This document shows, in pieces, positions 15,808 to 24,991 of a DNA stretch of 64,000 bases. A program made the translations under genes and the position numbers. How positions within the stretch are numbered: the stretch's first letter is position 1; every line of letters starts with the position of its first letter. The stretch comes from Candidatus Palauibacter soopunensis (lineage in GTDB: Bacteria > Gemmatimonadota > Gemmatimonadetes > Palauibacterales > Palauibacteraceae), in NCBI RefSeq assembly GCF_947581735.1, contig NZ_CANPVT010000002.1, positions 1 through 64,000 on the forward strand, given 5' to 3'. The notes under the pieces were generated by a model. The model had not been told where the DNA came from and ran no database searches. It was given only the letters and a program-made list of their open reading frames with translations.

Positions 15808-17082
15808 TCACCGCACGAGTGACACGAGGTAGGCGAGGCCGGTCCCGCCGAGGAGGACGAGCCCCACCCAGCTCAGCGTGACCATGCCGCGGCCCGGCCG
15901 GTGCTCCGGCGGCACCGCCTCCGACGTCACGGCGCGGAGGTTGAAGTAGCCGAGGATGGGCGCGGTGAGGAACGCCACCGTCGTCGCGAAGTCCACCATC
16001 GCGGTGAGGCTGCCGGAGAAGCCGAGGAGGATGAAGAAGGCGACGACGGGGAGCGCGATCATGCTCCACCAGTAGACCCGTCCCACGCGGATCACCGTGT
16101 CCGCCGCGACGCGCCCCCGCAGGTTCGCCAGCGTGCGCTCGATCGCGCGCGGGAAGCCGTCCGTGACGGCGAGGAGGCTCGAGAAGATCGTCGCCAGCGC
16201 CGCCACGAGGACGATGGGGCGGGACCATGAGCCCAGGGTCGTGCTGTACATGTCGACGAGTTGCGTGGAGAACACGGCCCCCGCGCCGCTGAGCGTGACG
16301 TCCGCCTGATAGAGCACCGTGGCCCCGACCGACACGAAGATGAGGGCGAGGATGCCGGTGCCGACGAAGCCCACCAGGAAGTCGCGCTTCGCGTCCGCGA
16401 CCGAGGTCCGCGCGCCCGTCGTCTTGTCCTTGGCGAGCGTCCACAGGCTGCTCCACACCGCGACGTCGACGGGCGAAGGCATCCACCCGATGAGGGCGAG
16501 GAGGAAGGCGAAGGGAACGACGGTGCCGACGACGTCGCCCGGCCACAGCGCCAGCGTCGAGAGGTCGGCGCGCGGCGCGGCCACGAGCGCGGTCGCCACG
16601 GTCGAGACGACGAGCATCGCGAGCAGGATCTTGATCGTGATGTCGAGGCCGCGGAAGCGCCCCACCGCGAGCACCGCCACGCAGGCGCCCATCAGCACGG
16701 CCCCCGTCGCCGCCAGCGGCCACTCCGCGCCGAACGCGTAGCGCGTGAGGAAGGCCATGAACATCGCCAACGCCGCCAGCGAGATGATCGCGGTCACGAG
16801 GGTGATGGCGAGAAAGAGCCACAGCGCCCAGCGGCCGATGTCGCGGTAGCCCTCGACCAGGCTCCGCCGCGTGGCCGCCGCGTAGCGCGCCCCGTACTCG
16901 AAGAACGGATACTTGAGGACGAGCGCGACGACGATCACGCCGACGAAGGCGAACCCCGCCTCCGCCCCCGCGCGCGTCGACTGCACGAGGTGGGAGACGC
17001 CGATGGAGGTCGCGGCCCAGATGAGACCGGGGCCGAAGCTCTTCCAGAAGCTGGAGCGGGAACGCGCGGCGGGTTCGTTCAT
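15808..17082 (-). CDS. Nramp-like transporter lacking the canonical metal-site motifs (copy 1)
   Basis: Inner-membrane transporter of 424 aa with about eleven hydrophobic segments in the Nramp (LeuT-fold) order. The first helix starts FGPGLIWAATSIGVSH, where classic manganese/iron Nramps have a DPGN metal site. The sixth-helix region reads IGWMPSPVDVAVWSSLW instead of the MPH motif. It therefore belongs to Nramp-related transporters whose substrate is probably not Mn2+ or Fe2+. GGAGAAG before ATG 17082 supports the start. A distant paralogue is at 27649-29148. Confidence 0.75.
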   Translation of the reverse strand: MNEPAARSRSSFWKSFGPGLIWAATSIGVSHLVQSTRAGAEAGFAFVGVIVVALVLKYPFFEYGARYAAATRRSLVEGYRDIGRWALWLFLAITLVTAIISLAALAMFMAFLTRYAFGAEWPLAATGAVLMGACVAVLAVGRFRGLDITIKILLAMLVVSTVATALVAAPRADLSTLALWPGDVVGTVVPFAFLLALIGWMPSPVDVAVWSSLWTLAKDKTTGARTSVADAKRDFLVGFVGTGILALIFVSVGATVLYQADVTLSGAGAVFSTQLVDMYSTTLGSWSRPIVLVAALATIFSSLLAVTDGFPRAIERTLANLRGRVAADTVIRVGRVYWWSMIALPVVAFFILLGFSGSLTAMVDFATTVAFLTAPILGYFNLRAVTSEAVPPEHRPGRGMVTLSWVGLVLLGGTGLAYLVSLVR

Positions 17083-17222
17083 GGGCTTCTCCGGCCGACC
17101 GTGGGTCGCGGGGGTGTGTGGAGCCTGACGATGCCCCTCCCCCGCCGGATGGTGCAACGCCGCGACGAACGTGCAATAGTGAGTCGCCGTCCGTCCAATC
17201 CTCGAACGCTGGAGAAGTCGCC

Positions 17223-19877
17223 GTGCTATCCACGCTCGCGCTCGCCGCGCTGATGCAGGCGCCCGCCGTGACGCAGGAACTCGCGCCCGGAACGCGCTAT
17301 GACCCCGACATCCCGACGCTCGAAGAAGTGGCCGGACACGGCTTCCGCGACGTCGTCACGCCGCCGGACGACGTGATCCGCTACATGGAGGCGCTCGCCG
17401 CGGCGGCGCCGGAGCGGACGCATTTGATCCAATACGCGGAGAGCTGGGAGGGACGACCGCTCGTCGTCCTCGTCATCGGTTCGGCCGAGCGCATGGCGCG
17501 GCTCGAGGAAATCAAGGCCGGGATCGCGCGGCTCGCCGATCCCCGCGGCCTCTCCGACGAGGAGGCGGAGGCGCTGCTGGCCGAGCTTCCGGTCGTCACC
17601 GCGCTGATGCACGGGATTCACGGCGACGAGATCAGTTCGAGCGGCGCCGCGATGGCCGAAGCCTACCACCTGCTCGCGGCGACGGGGGACCCCGACGTCG
17701 ATCTCATCCTCTCGGAGTCGCTCGTCCTCATCGATCCCATGGAGAACCCGGACGGGCGGAACCGCTTCGTGTACCAGAACTCCGTCGCGCACGCGCGCTG
17801 GCCGGACGAAGCCCGGGTCTCCGCCGAGCACGACCCGCCGTGGCCGGGCGGCCGCGGGAACCACTACCTGTTCGACCTCAACCGGGACCTCTTCATCCAG
17901 AGCCAGGTCGAGACCCGCGGGAAGGTGGACATCTTCCTCGAGTTCCGGCCCCACATCGTGGCGGACCTGCACGAGATGGGAGGGGACGCGACCTACTTCT
18001 TCCCGCCGACGGCGCCGCCCTCCAACCCCTGGTTCGGGGAGCGGCAGGTCGCGCTCATGGACGTGTTCGGGGAGGCGATCGCGGCGCGCTTCGACGAACG
18101 CGGGTTCGCGTACTTCAACCGGGAGGTGTACGACCTCTTCTATCCGGGCTACGTGGACATGTGGCCGATGGGCTACGGCGCGCTCGGGATGACGTACGAG
18201 CAGGCGAGCGCGGGGGGCCTCAAGCTGCGGCAGTCGGACGACGACCTGCTCACGTACGGCGACGGCGTGCTGCACCACTTCACGGCGGGGATCGAGACCG
18301 CGCTCACGTCTGCCCGGAACCGGGACCGGATCCTGCGCGACTACCTGGCGTACCTGCGCGAGGGGATCGCGCTCGGGGAGCGGGGGCCGGCCGAGATCGT
18401 GCTGCACTCGGCGCACGACCCGGGGATGGCGGAGCGGCTCGGCCTCATGCTCGTCGAGAACGGGATCGAGGTGTTTCGCGCCTCCGGTCCGGTGACGGCC
18501 GGCGACCGGACGCTGTCCGCGGGTTCGAGCTTCGTCGTGCCGCTCGACCAGCCCGGGCACCGCTTCATCCACAACCTGCTCGACGCGCACGTGCCGATGG
18601 AGGAGGAGTTCGTGCGGCGGCAGATCGAACGCCGCGCGAACCGGCAGCCGGACGAGATCTACGACCTGACCGCGTGGAGCCAGCCGTTCCTGTGGGACGT
18701 GGAGGCGATCGAGACGGCCGCGACGGGGGCTCGCGGCGCGGCGCTGACCGCGAGCGACGCGGCCGCGCGCCCGGAGGTGGCCGGGGACGCGGGCGGAGGC
18801 GACGGCGGGATCGAGCCCGCGGACCCGCTGCCCGAGGCGCTCGTCGGTTACCTGGTCCCGTGGGGCACGAACGGGGCCGCGGCGGTCGCCGAGGCGCTGC
18901 GCGAGGGCCTCCGGGTGCGGGCCGCCGGTGCGGAGTTCACGCTGGACGGCCGCCGCTTCGGCGTCGGCACCGCGATCCTCCGGGCGGCCGAGAACGGCGA
19001 GGATCTGCGCCAGCGCCTGGCCGGCATCGCCGCCCGGCACCGCGCCGAGGTCGTGCCCATCGGCGACGCATACGTGCGCGAGGGGATGTCGCTCGGCAGC
19101 CGCCGCGTCCGGGCGCTGCGCGAGCCGCGCGTGCTCCTCGTCTACGATGCCCCGGGCGGGAGCTATTCCGTGGGCTGGGCGCGCTACGTCCTCGAGCGGC
19201 GCTACGGCCAGCGCACGACGGCCGTGCGGGCATCCAGCCTCGGCCGGGCGCGGCTGGCCGACTACGACGTCATCGTCTTCCCGAGCGGCAACTACGGCGG
19301 CGCCGTGGGCGAAGGGCTGCGGGACCGCCTCCAGGCGTGGATGCGCGACGGCGGCACGCTCATCACGATGGCGGAGTCCTCGCGCTGGGCCGCGCGGACG
19401 GGACTCCTCGCCACCGAGGCCGAGCGCCGGGGCGGCCGCGCCGAGGGCGACGACCCGCCCGAGCCCGACACCCCCGAACAACCCATCGAATACCTCGATG
19501 CGATCTCGCCCGAAGACGAATCGCCGGAGGGCGTGCCCGGCGCGATCCTGCGCACGCTGTTCGACACGGAGCACTGGCTCGCCGCGGGCACGGATGGCGA
19601 GATCGGCGTCCTCGTCTCGGGCTCACGCGTCTTCCGTCCGATCACGCTCGACGAAGGCACGAACGTGGGACGCTACGCGGCGCTGGAGGATCTCGTCCTG
19701 AGCGGGATCGTGTGGGAGGAGTCGCGCCCACAACTCGCGAGCAAGGCTTTCCTCATCCACCAGCCGGTGGGAAGAGGACAACTGGTGGCCTTCGCCGAAG
19801 ACCCGAACTACCGCGCCTATGCCGAGGCGACGCAGCTCCTGTTCATGAACGCCGTCCTCCTCGGCCCCGGCCGCTAG
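17223..19877 (+). CDS. Exported M14-family zinc carboxypeptidase
   Basis: A large (884-aa) exported metallopeptidase. GTG 17223, with GGAG about 10 bases upstream, begins a signal peptide (STLALAALMQAPAVTQ). The zinc motif is HGIHGDE, with His133 and Glu136 as HxxE, and the third ligand is His250 in VADLHEM. The candidate catalytic Glu is in MTYEQAS. The catalytic domain covers about residues 40-400. The C-terminal half has a class-I glutamine-amidotransferase-like fold trace (VLLVYDAPGGSYSVGWARYVLE; DYDVIVFPSGNYGG), as in many Gemmatimonadota M14 proteins. It is divergent from the Nramp-like gene and convergent with the S9 peptidase. Confidence 0.85.
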   Translation: MLSTLALAALMQAPAVTQELAPGTRYDPDIPTLEEVAGHGFRDVVTPPDDVIRYMEALAAAAPERTHLIQYAESWEGRPLVVLVIGSAERMARLEEIKAGIARLADPRGLSDEEAEALLAELPVVTALMHGIHGDEISSSGAAMAEAYHLLAATGDPDVDLILSESLVLIDPMENPDGRNRFVYQNSVAHARWPDEARVSAEHDPPWPGGRGNHYLFDLNRDLFIQSQVETRGKVDIFLEFRPHIVADLHEMGGDATYFFPPTAPPSNPWFGERQVALMDVFGEAIAARFDERGFAYFNREVYDLFYPGYVDMWPMGYGALGMTYEQASAGGLKLRQSDDDLLTYGDGVLHHFTAGIETALTSARNRDRILRDYLAYLREGIALGERGPAEIVLHSAHDPGMAERLGLMLVENGIEVFRASGPVTAGDRTLSAGSSFVVPLDQPGHRFIHNLLDAHVPMEEEFVRRQIERRANRQPDEIYDLTAWSQPFLWDVEAIETAATGARGAALTASDAAARPEVAGDAGGGDGGIEPADPLPEALVGYLVPWGTNGAAAVAEALREGLRVRAAGAEFTLDGRRFGVGTAILRAAENGEDLRQRLAGIAARHRAEVVPIGDAYVREGMSLGSRRVRALREPRVLLVYDAPGGSYSVGWARYVLERRYGQRTTAVRASSLGRARLADYDVIVFPSGNYGGAVGEGLRDRLQAWMRDGGTLITMAESSRWAARTGLLATEAERRGGRAEGDDPPEPDTPEQPIEYLDAISPEDESPEGVPGAILRTLFDTEHWLAAGTDGEIGVLVSGSRVFRPITLDEGTNVGRYAALEDLVLSGIVWEESRPQLASKAFLIHQPVGRGQLVAFAEDPNYRAYAEATQLLFMNAVLLGPGR

Positions 19878-19881
19878 GCAG

Positions 19882-19910
19882 CGGGCCGGGGCGGTTGGCG
19901 CCCCGGCCCG
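19882..19910. terminator. Bidirectional terminator-like hairpin between convergent genes
   Basis: GGGCCGGGGC (19883-19892), a 7-base loop, and GCCCCGGCCC (19900-19909) form a perfect 10-bp stem, extended by one C-G pair. It lies 5 bases after the M14 stop and 14 bases before the S9 stop on the other strand. There is no T-run, so termination by a pure intrinsic mechanism is uncertain. Confidence 0.6.
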
Positions 19911-19923
19911 TCATTGCTGCGGG

Positions 19924-21993
19924 TCAGGAACCGCCGGCGTCCGATACGGCGCGTGTGTCGCCGTCGTCGTGCGTCCCGAAGCGCTCGAACCAGCTGCGCA
20001 GGAAGAGCTGCGTGCGCAGGAAGTTCGACGGCGTGCTGCTCGTCCCGTGCCACTCGTTGCGGAAGCGAATCATCGCCGTCGGCACCCGCTCCATCTTGAG
20101 CGCCTGGTAGTACTCCTCCGTCTGCGGCATCGGCGTGCGCAGATCCATCTCCCCCGTCATGAGCATGGTCGGCGTCGTCACGTTGCCCACGTACATGAGC
20201 GGCGAGCGGCGCAGGTGCTCGGAGGGGTCGTCCCACGGGAAGTGCTCGAAGTTGCGGTACCAGCCGGGCCCGTCCGTCGTTCCCACAAACGAGAGCCAGT
20301 TCGTGACCGGGCAGTTCGCCGAAGCGGCCCGGAAGCGGTCCGTGTGGCCGACGACCCACGAGGTGAGCACGCCGCCGCCGGAGCAGCCGTACACGAACAT
20401 GTTGTCCTCGTCGACGTATCCGCGCGCCACGACCTCGTCGACGCCCGCCATCAGGTCGTCGAAGTCCTGCGACGGATAGGCGTTCTTGATCGCGTTTCCG
20501 AAGTCCGTCCCGTACCCGGAGCTGCCGCGCGGGTTGGTGTACACGACGACGTAGCCGTTCGCGGCGTGCTCCTGCCAGCCGAAGTTGAACCCGGTGTTGT
20601 ACATCCCGTGCGGTCCGCCGTGGATCGACAGGATGAGCGGGTACTTCTTCGACGGGTCGAAGTCGGGCGGCTTCACGATCCAGCCCTGGATGTCCCAGTC
20701 GTTCACCGACTTGTACCAGATCTCCTCGACCTCGCCGAGCGTGACCCCGGCCAGCACGTCGTCGTTCACGTGCGTGAGCTGCATGAGGTTGCCGCCATCG
20801 TCGAGATCGAATGAGATGACGTCGCCTGGGCCGTGCGGCGTGGTCAGCGTACCCACCGCATCCCCGTCGTCCGTGAAGGAGCTGAGGCTGAGAAGGTGAT
20901 TGCCGGTCGTGACCTGCGTCACGCCCCCGTCGACCGACGCGAAGTGGAGGTGCCGCGTCCCTTCACGGTTCACGTTGAAGTAGACGCCGCTCCCGTCCGG
21001 GGCCCACATCAGCTGCGGGCTCCCCCGCAGGCCGCGGTCGAAGTCGCCCGAGATCTGCCGCACGCCCGAGCCGTCCGGGTTCATCAGGTAGATGTGGGAG
21101 TTCCGGTACGTGTCATCGTTCCAGGGCTGTCCCGAATAGGCGACGAGGCTGCCGTCGGGCGAGGGATAGGCGCCCCCGTCCGGCCCGCGCCGCGTCGTGA
21201 GCTGCCGGATTGCGCCCGAGGCGACGTTCACCGCGTAGATCTCGGACTCGCGCCAGTTGTACTCGGAGTCCTCCTCCCGCAGCGAGGAGAAGTAGATCTC
21301 GCTCCCGTCCGCGCTCCACTGGGGGTTGCCGTGGTTCCACATGCCGTCGGTGAGCTGGCGCGGCGTGCCGCCGTCGGCCGGGACCACGAAGACGTGGGAG
21401 TGGCCCTGGTCGACGTACCCGCGACGGTCCTGACGATAGTCCATCCGGGTGACGATCTTCGGGCCTTCCGTCCACTTCGCGCCGTCCGGGCGGCTCGGCA
21501 GGTCGATCGGCCAGCTCTCCTCGTCCTCAACGAGCATGCTGAACGCGATGTGCGTGCCATCCGGGGACCAGCGAAGGCTGCCGGGCGAGTGCTCCAGCCG
21601 CGTAATCTGGGTCGTCGCACCCTCGGCATCCATCCAGCGCACGAAGATCTGCGAGCCCTCCGGCTCGCCCGACGCCGTGAAGGCGATGCGCGTGCCGTCC
21701 GGCGACCAGATCGCGCCGGACCCGTCGATCAGCTCCCGTTTGCGGGTGCCGTCGGCGTTCATGATGTAGAGGGTGGACTCCCAGCGGTCGTTGATCTGGT
21801 CGATCCAGCCGCGCGTGTAGACCACGTGGCGGCCGTCCGGGGAGATCTGGGGATTGGAGACCCGTTCCCAATCCATGTACATGTCGAGGGAAAGGGACTT
21901 CATCCCGTTGCCGTTCTGGGCCGAGACCGGCGCCAGGCCGACGAAGAGGAGAAGAAGCAGGCTCGCTGAAGCGAAGCGGGCGGCGCGATACAT
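19924..21993 (-). CDS. Exported S9-family serine peptidase (prolyl oligopeptidase/DPP type)
   Basis: A 689-aa exported peptidase. Signal peptide LLLLLFVGLAPVSAQ; residues ~40-420 form a WD40/TolB-like propeller with repeated WSPDGT blocks; the C-terminal alpha/beta hydrolase runs from about 430. Catalytic triad candidates are Ser in YGCSGGG (about residue 536), Asp in GEMDLRTP and His in NEWHGTS. HGGPHGMYNTGFNF matches the oxyanion region. It releases dipeptides or oligopeptides outside the cell. It faces the choice-of-anchor B gene divergently across 170 bases. Confidence 0.9.
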   Translation of the reverse strand: MYRAARFASASLLLLLFVGLAPVSAQNGNGMKSLSLDMYMDWERVSNPQISPDGRHVVYTRGWIDQINDRWESTLYIMNADGTRKRELIDGSGAIWSPDGTRIAFTASGEPEGSQIFVRWMDAEGATTQITRLEHSPGSLRWSPDGTHIAFSMLVEDEESWPIDLPSRPDGAKWTEGPKIVTRMDYRQDRRGYVDQGHSHVFVVPADGGTPRQLTDGMWNHGNPQWSADGSEIYFSSLREEDSEYNWRESEIYAVNVASGAIRQLTTRRGPDGGAYPSPDGSLVAYSGQPWNDDTYRNSHIYLMNPDGSGVRQISGDFDRGLRGSPQLMWAPDGSGVYFNVNREGTRHLHFASVDGGVTQVTTGNHLLSLSSFTDDGDAVGTLTTPHGPGDVISFDLDDGGNLMQLTHVNDDVLAGVTLGEVEEIWYKSVNDWDIQGWIVKPPDFDPSKKYPLILSIHGGPHGMYNTGFNFGWQEHAANGYVVVYTNPRGSSGYGTDFGNAIKNAYPSQDFDDLMAGVDEVVARGYVDEDNMFVYGCSGGGVLTSWVVGHTDRFRAASANCPVTNWLSFVGTTDGPGWYRNFEHFPWDDPSEHLRRSPLMYVGNVTTPTMLMTGEMDLRTPMPQTEEYYQALKMERVPTAMIRFRNEWHGTSSTPSNFLRTQLFLRSWFERFGTHDDGDTRAVSDAGGS

Positions 21994-22163
21994 GATGTCC
22001 TCCTGCCGAAAGCGGAATAGGCGCAGACTTGAAACGTACGCTGGACAACGCGGCCCGCGAAACCGCTACGGCTGGCGTGTCCGCCGGGGACCGACGCAGC
22101 TTGAATGCAGCTTGGACGCTGCGTGCGTGAACTTCGGCAGACGAAATCTCGGGAGAGAACCTC

Positions 22164-24524
22164 ATGAATCGGCGAACCCTTTTCTTCGCGGGTCCTGCTT
22201 TGGCGGCGGGTCTGGCGCTGGCGGCGCCCCAGGTCGCGGGCGCGCAGCAGTTCGGCGGCGCGCTGGCCGTGAGCGGCGACCAGGTGCTGGTCGGCGAAGC
22301 GGGCAACGGCACGATGTCGGGAATCGTGTGGGTCTACGGCCGGACGGCCTCGGGCTGGGCCGAGACGGGGCAAGTGACGGTTTCCGACGAGACGCGGGTC
22401 CCGGACGGGTTCGGACGGGCCATCGCCGTGCGGGGAGGCTGGCTGTGGGCGGGCGCGCCGCTCGAAGCGGACGGGGCCGGCGCGGTCTACGTGTTCCGAT
22501 CCGACGGGACGGGCGGCTGGGGGCAGGTGGCCCGGCTCGAGGCGCCGGAGGGCGCGCGGGCGTTCGGGAGCGCGATCGCGCTGACCGAGGGCGTCGCGAT
22601 CGTGTCTTCCCCCGCGGCGGATGACGGACGGGGGGCGGTGTTCTCGTACGCCGTGGGCCCCGACGGGGCCGCGTCGCCGGGTGCGGCGTTGCGGCGGACG
22701 GAGGGCGTGGCCACCGAGGGGTTCGGTGCGACGGTGGCCCTCGATGGCGAGACGCTGCTCGTCGGCACGCGGGAGTCCGGTGATGCGCCACCCGTCGTGT
22801 TCGCGTTCGAGCGCGAGGGTTCGGCGTGGACGGCGACCGGGACTCTCGAAGCGCCGTCGCTCCAGGAGCGCAGCGGATTCGGCGCCTCGCTCGCCGTGCG
22901 CGACGGCTTCGCGCTGGTCGGCGCCCCGACCCTCAGGGAGAGCGGCGGGGCGGTCTTCGCCTTCTCGCGCGGAGCCGGGGGCTGGGCGATGGAGGCGCGC
23001 CTCGGCCCGCTCCTGCCCGAACCCAACGCTCAGTTCGGGTCTTCTCTTGGCTTCGACGGCGACGACATCCTCATCGGGGCTGCGGGCAGCGCCATGGGCG
23101 CCGGCACCCTGTACGCCTACCGGCGCGATGCCGAGGGGCAGTGGCGCGAGGCTTCCATCCTTCTTCGCTCCCCGCTAGGCGAGCGCTCCGGCTTCGCCGG
23201 CGCGGCCGCGCGATCCGGCGATCACCTCGTCATCGGCGCGACGGGGCTCGACTCCGGCGCCGGCGCCGCCGTCGTCTACGAACGATCCAGTGCCGGCTCG
23301 TGGGAGGACGGCGGTATCCTCGTCAACGACTACCGCGGCTTCCCCGCCATCGCCGGCGAGGAGATCGAGTGCACCGAGGGGCAGGCGGATGTCTTCGAGT
23401 GCCGGGACGTGAACATCACCGCATTCATGCCGATCAAGGACCTCGGCGGCACCCGCGCCACGCGCGTCAACGACATCTGGGGCTGGACCGACCCGGAGAC
23501 GGGTCGCGAAATCGCGATCGTCGGGCGTACGGACGGCACGTCCTTCGTCGACGTCAGCGACCCCTACCACCCCCGCTTCCTCGGCGACCTGCCCGCCACG
23601 GAGGGCTCGCGGCACATGATCTGGCGCGACATCAAGGTGTATCGCGACCACGCCTACATCGTCGCGGACGCGGCCCTCGAACACGGCGTGCAGGTGTTCG
23701 ACCTGCGGCAATTGCGCGACGTGGGCGCGGAACCCGTGACGTTCGAGGAGACGTTCCTCTACGACGGGATCCACTCGGCTCACAACATCGTCATCAACGA
23801 GGAGACCGGCTTCGCCTATGCCGTCGGGAACAGCGGCGGAGGCGAGACCTGCGGCGGCGGCCTCCACATGATCGATCTCGAAGACCCGGCCCAACCCGTG
23901 TTCGCGGGCTGCTTCGCGCAGGAGGGGACGGGACGCCGGGGCACGGGCTACGTGCACGACGCGCAGTGCGTCATCTACCGCGGCCCCGACGCCGAGCACG
24001 CCGGCAAGGAGATCTGCCTCGGTTCGAACGAGACGGCGTTCAACATCGCGGACGTGAGCGACAAGGACGCGCCGGTCGGCCTCGCCACGATCGACTATCC
24101 GAACGTCGCCTACGCGCACCAGGGCTGGCTCACCGACGACCACCGCTACTTCTACATGAACGACGAGGGGGATGAACCCCAGGGTCTCGTGGAGGGGACG
24201 CGCACGCTGGTGTGGGATGTTACGGATCTCGACGACCCGATCCTCGTCACCGAATACATCGCGGAGACGACGGCCACCGACCACAACCTCTACATCGTCG
24301 GCGACCTCATGTACCAGTCGAACTATTCCGCGGGCTTCCGCGTCCTCGACATCTCGGACCCGGAGAACCCGGTCGAGATCGGCTTTTTCGACACCTCGCC
24401 GTACCAGGGCGGCGCGTCGTGGAGCAACTACCCCTACTTCGCGAGCGGGACGATCGCCGTGACGGGGACCGGGGACGGGCTCTTCCTGCTCAAGAACATG
24501 GCGAGACCCCGCCTCGTGCCGTGA
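22164..24524 (+). CDS. Exported choice-of-anchor B family beta-propeller protein
   Basis: A 786-aa exported protein with a signal peptide (LAAGLALAAPQVAGAQ). Residues ~30-380 carry FG-GAP-like repeats (repeating GFGRAIAV, GAPL, AVYVFR units). Residues ~400-786 are the LVIVD/choice-of-anchor B propeller with TDGTSFVDVSDPYHPRFLG, HGVQVFDLRQLRD, DGIHSAHNI and GFRVLDISDPENPVEIGFFD. No C-terminal sorting segment is visible. Function is unknown; the family is often surface-attached. The DCC-family gene follows after 14 bases. Confidence 0.85.
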   Translation: MNRRTLFFAGPALAAGLALAAPQVAGAQQFGGALAVSGDQVLVGEAGNGTMSGIVWVYGRTASGWAETGQVTVSDETRVPDGFGRAIAVRGGWLWAGAPLEADGAGAVYVFRSDGTGGWGQVARLEAPEGARAFGSAIALTEGVAIVSSPAADDGRGAVFSYAVGPDGAASPGAALRRTEGVATEGFGATVALDGETLLVGTRESGDAPPVVFAFEREGSAWTATGTLEAPSLQERSGFGASLAVRDGFALVGAPTLRESGGAVFAFSRGAGGWAMEARLGPLLPEPNAQFGSSLGFDGDDILIGAAGSAMGAGTLYAYRRDAEGQWREASILLRSPLGERSGFAGAAARSGDHLVIGATGLDSGAGAAVVYERSSAGSWEDGGILVNDYRGFPAIAGEEIECTEGQADVFECRDVNITAFMPIKDLGGTRATRVNDIWGWTDPETGREIAIVGRTDGTSFVDVSDPYHPRFLGDLPATEGSRHMIWRDIKVYRDHAYIVADAALEHGVQVFDLRQLRDVGAEPVTFEETFLYDGIHSAHNIVINEETGFAYAVGNSGGGETCGGGLHMIDLEDPAQPVFAGCFAQEGTGRRGTGYVHDAQCVIYRGPDAEHAGKEICLGSNETAFNIADVSDKDAPVGLATIDYPNVAYAHQGWLTDDHRYFYMNDEGDEPQGLVEGTRTLVWDVTDLDDPILVTEYIAETTATDHNLYIVGDLMYQSNYSAGFRVLDISDPENPVEIGFFDTSPYQGGASWSNYPYFASGTIAVTGTGDGLFLLKNMARPRLVP

Positions 24525-24538
24525 GCTGAGGACGACGC

Positions 24539-24988
24539 GTGCCCGCCGATCCGGGCTTCGAAGGCCGCCCGATCGTCCTCTTCGACGGCGTCTGCAACCT
24601 GTGCGCGGGCGCCGTCCGCTTCATCATCCGTCGCGACCGGAGCGGCCGCTTCCGCTTCGCCTCGCTCCAGTCCGACGTGGGGCGCCGGATCCTCGCGGCG
24701 ACCCAGGTAGACCCCCCCGGACCCGGCGAGCCGCCGCGGTCGCTGGTTCTGTTCGCGGGGGGAAAGGTCTACCGCAGCAGCACCGCCGCGCTGCTCATTC
24801 TGGCGGGGCTCGGGCGCGCCTGGCCGTTCGTCGCGACGCTCCTCGTCATCCCCTCCCCGCTTCGCAACTTCGTCTACCGCTTCGTAGCCCGGAACCGCTA
24901 CCGCTGGTTCGGGAAGGAGACGGCCTGCGAACTGCCCCGGAGCGAGGAGGGTTGGCGGTTTATCGACAACCTGAGGCGCGTGCCCTGA
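24539..24988 (+). CDS. DCC-family (DUF393) thiol-disulphide oxidoreductase-like protein
   Basis: A 149-aa protein starting at GTG 24539. The DCC signature is complete: VLFDGVCNLCAGAV (DxxCxxC), followed by FRFASLQSD and the YRSSTAALLIL block. The family (YuxK-like) has a thioredoxin-like redox motif; substrate unknown. The C-terminal hydrophobic stretch (PFVATLLVIPSPLRNFVYRF) may touch the membrane. It is convergent with the amidohydrolase, with only 3 bases between stops. Confidence 0.85.
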   Translation: MPADPGFEGRPIVLFDGVCNLCAGAVRFIIRRDRSGRFRFASLQSDVGRRILAATQVDPPGPGEPPRSLVLFAGGKVYRSSTAALLILAGLGRAWPFVATLLVIPSPLRNFVYRFVARNRYRWFGKETACELPRSEEGWRFIDNLRRVP

Positions 24989-24991
24989 TCT

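Noticed and set aside
14954-17233. Single 759-codon frame read as one protein with a C-terminal MOSC domain
   Set aside because: The upstream part is an out-of-frame reading of the Nramp-like gene; only the last 279 codons from ATG 15793 are real.
17226-19574. A 782-codon minus-strand frame opposite the M14 peptidase
   Set aside because: Antisense shadow of a gene with clear zinc-site motifs. No signal, no domain.
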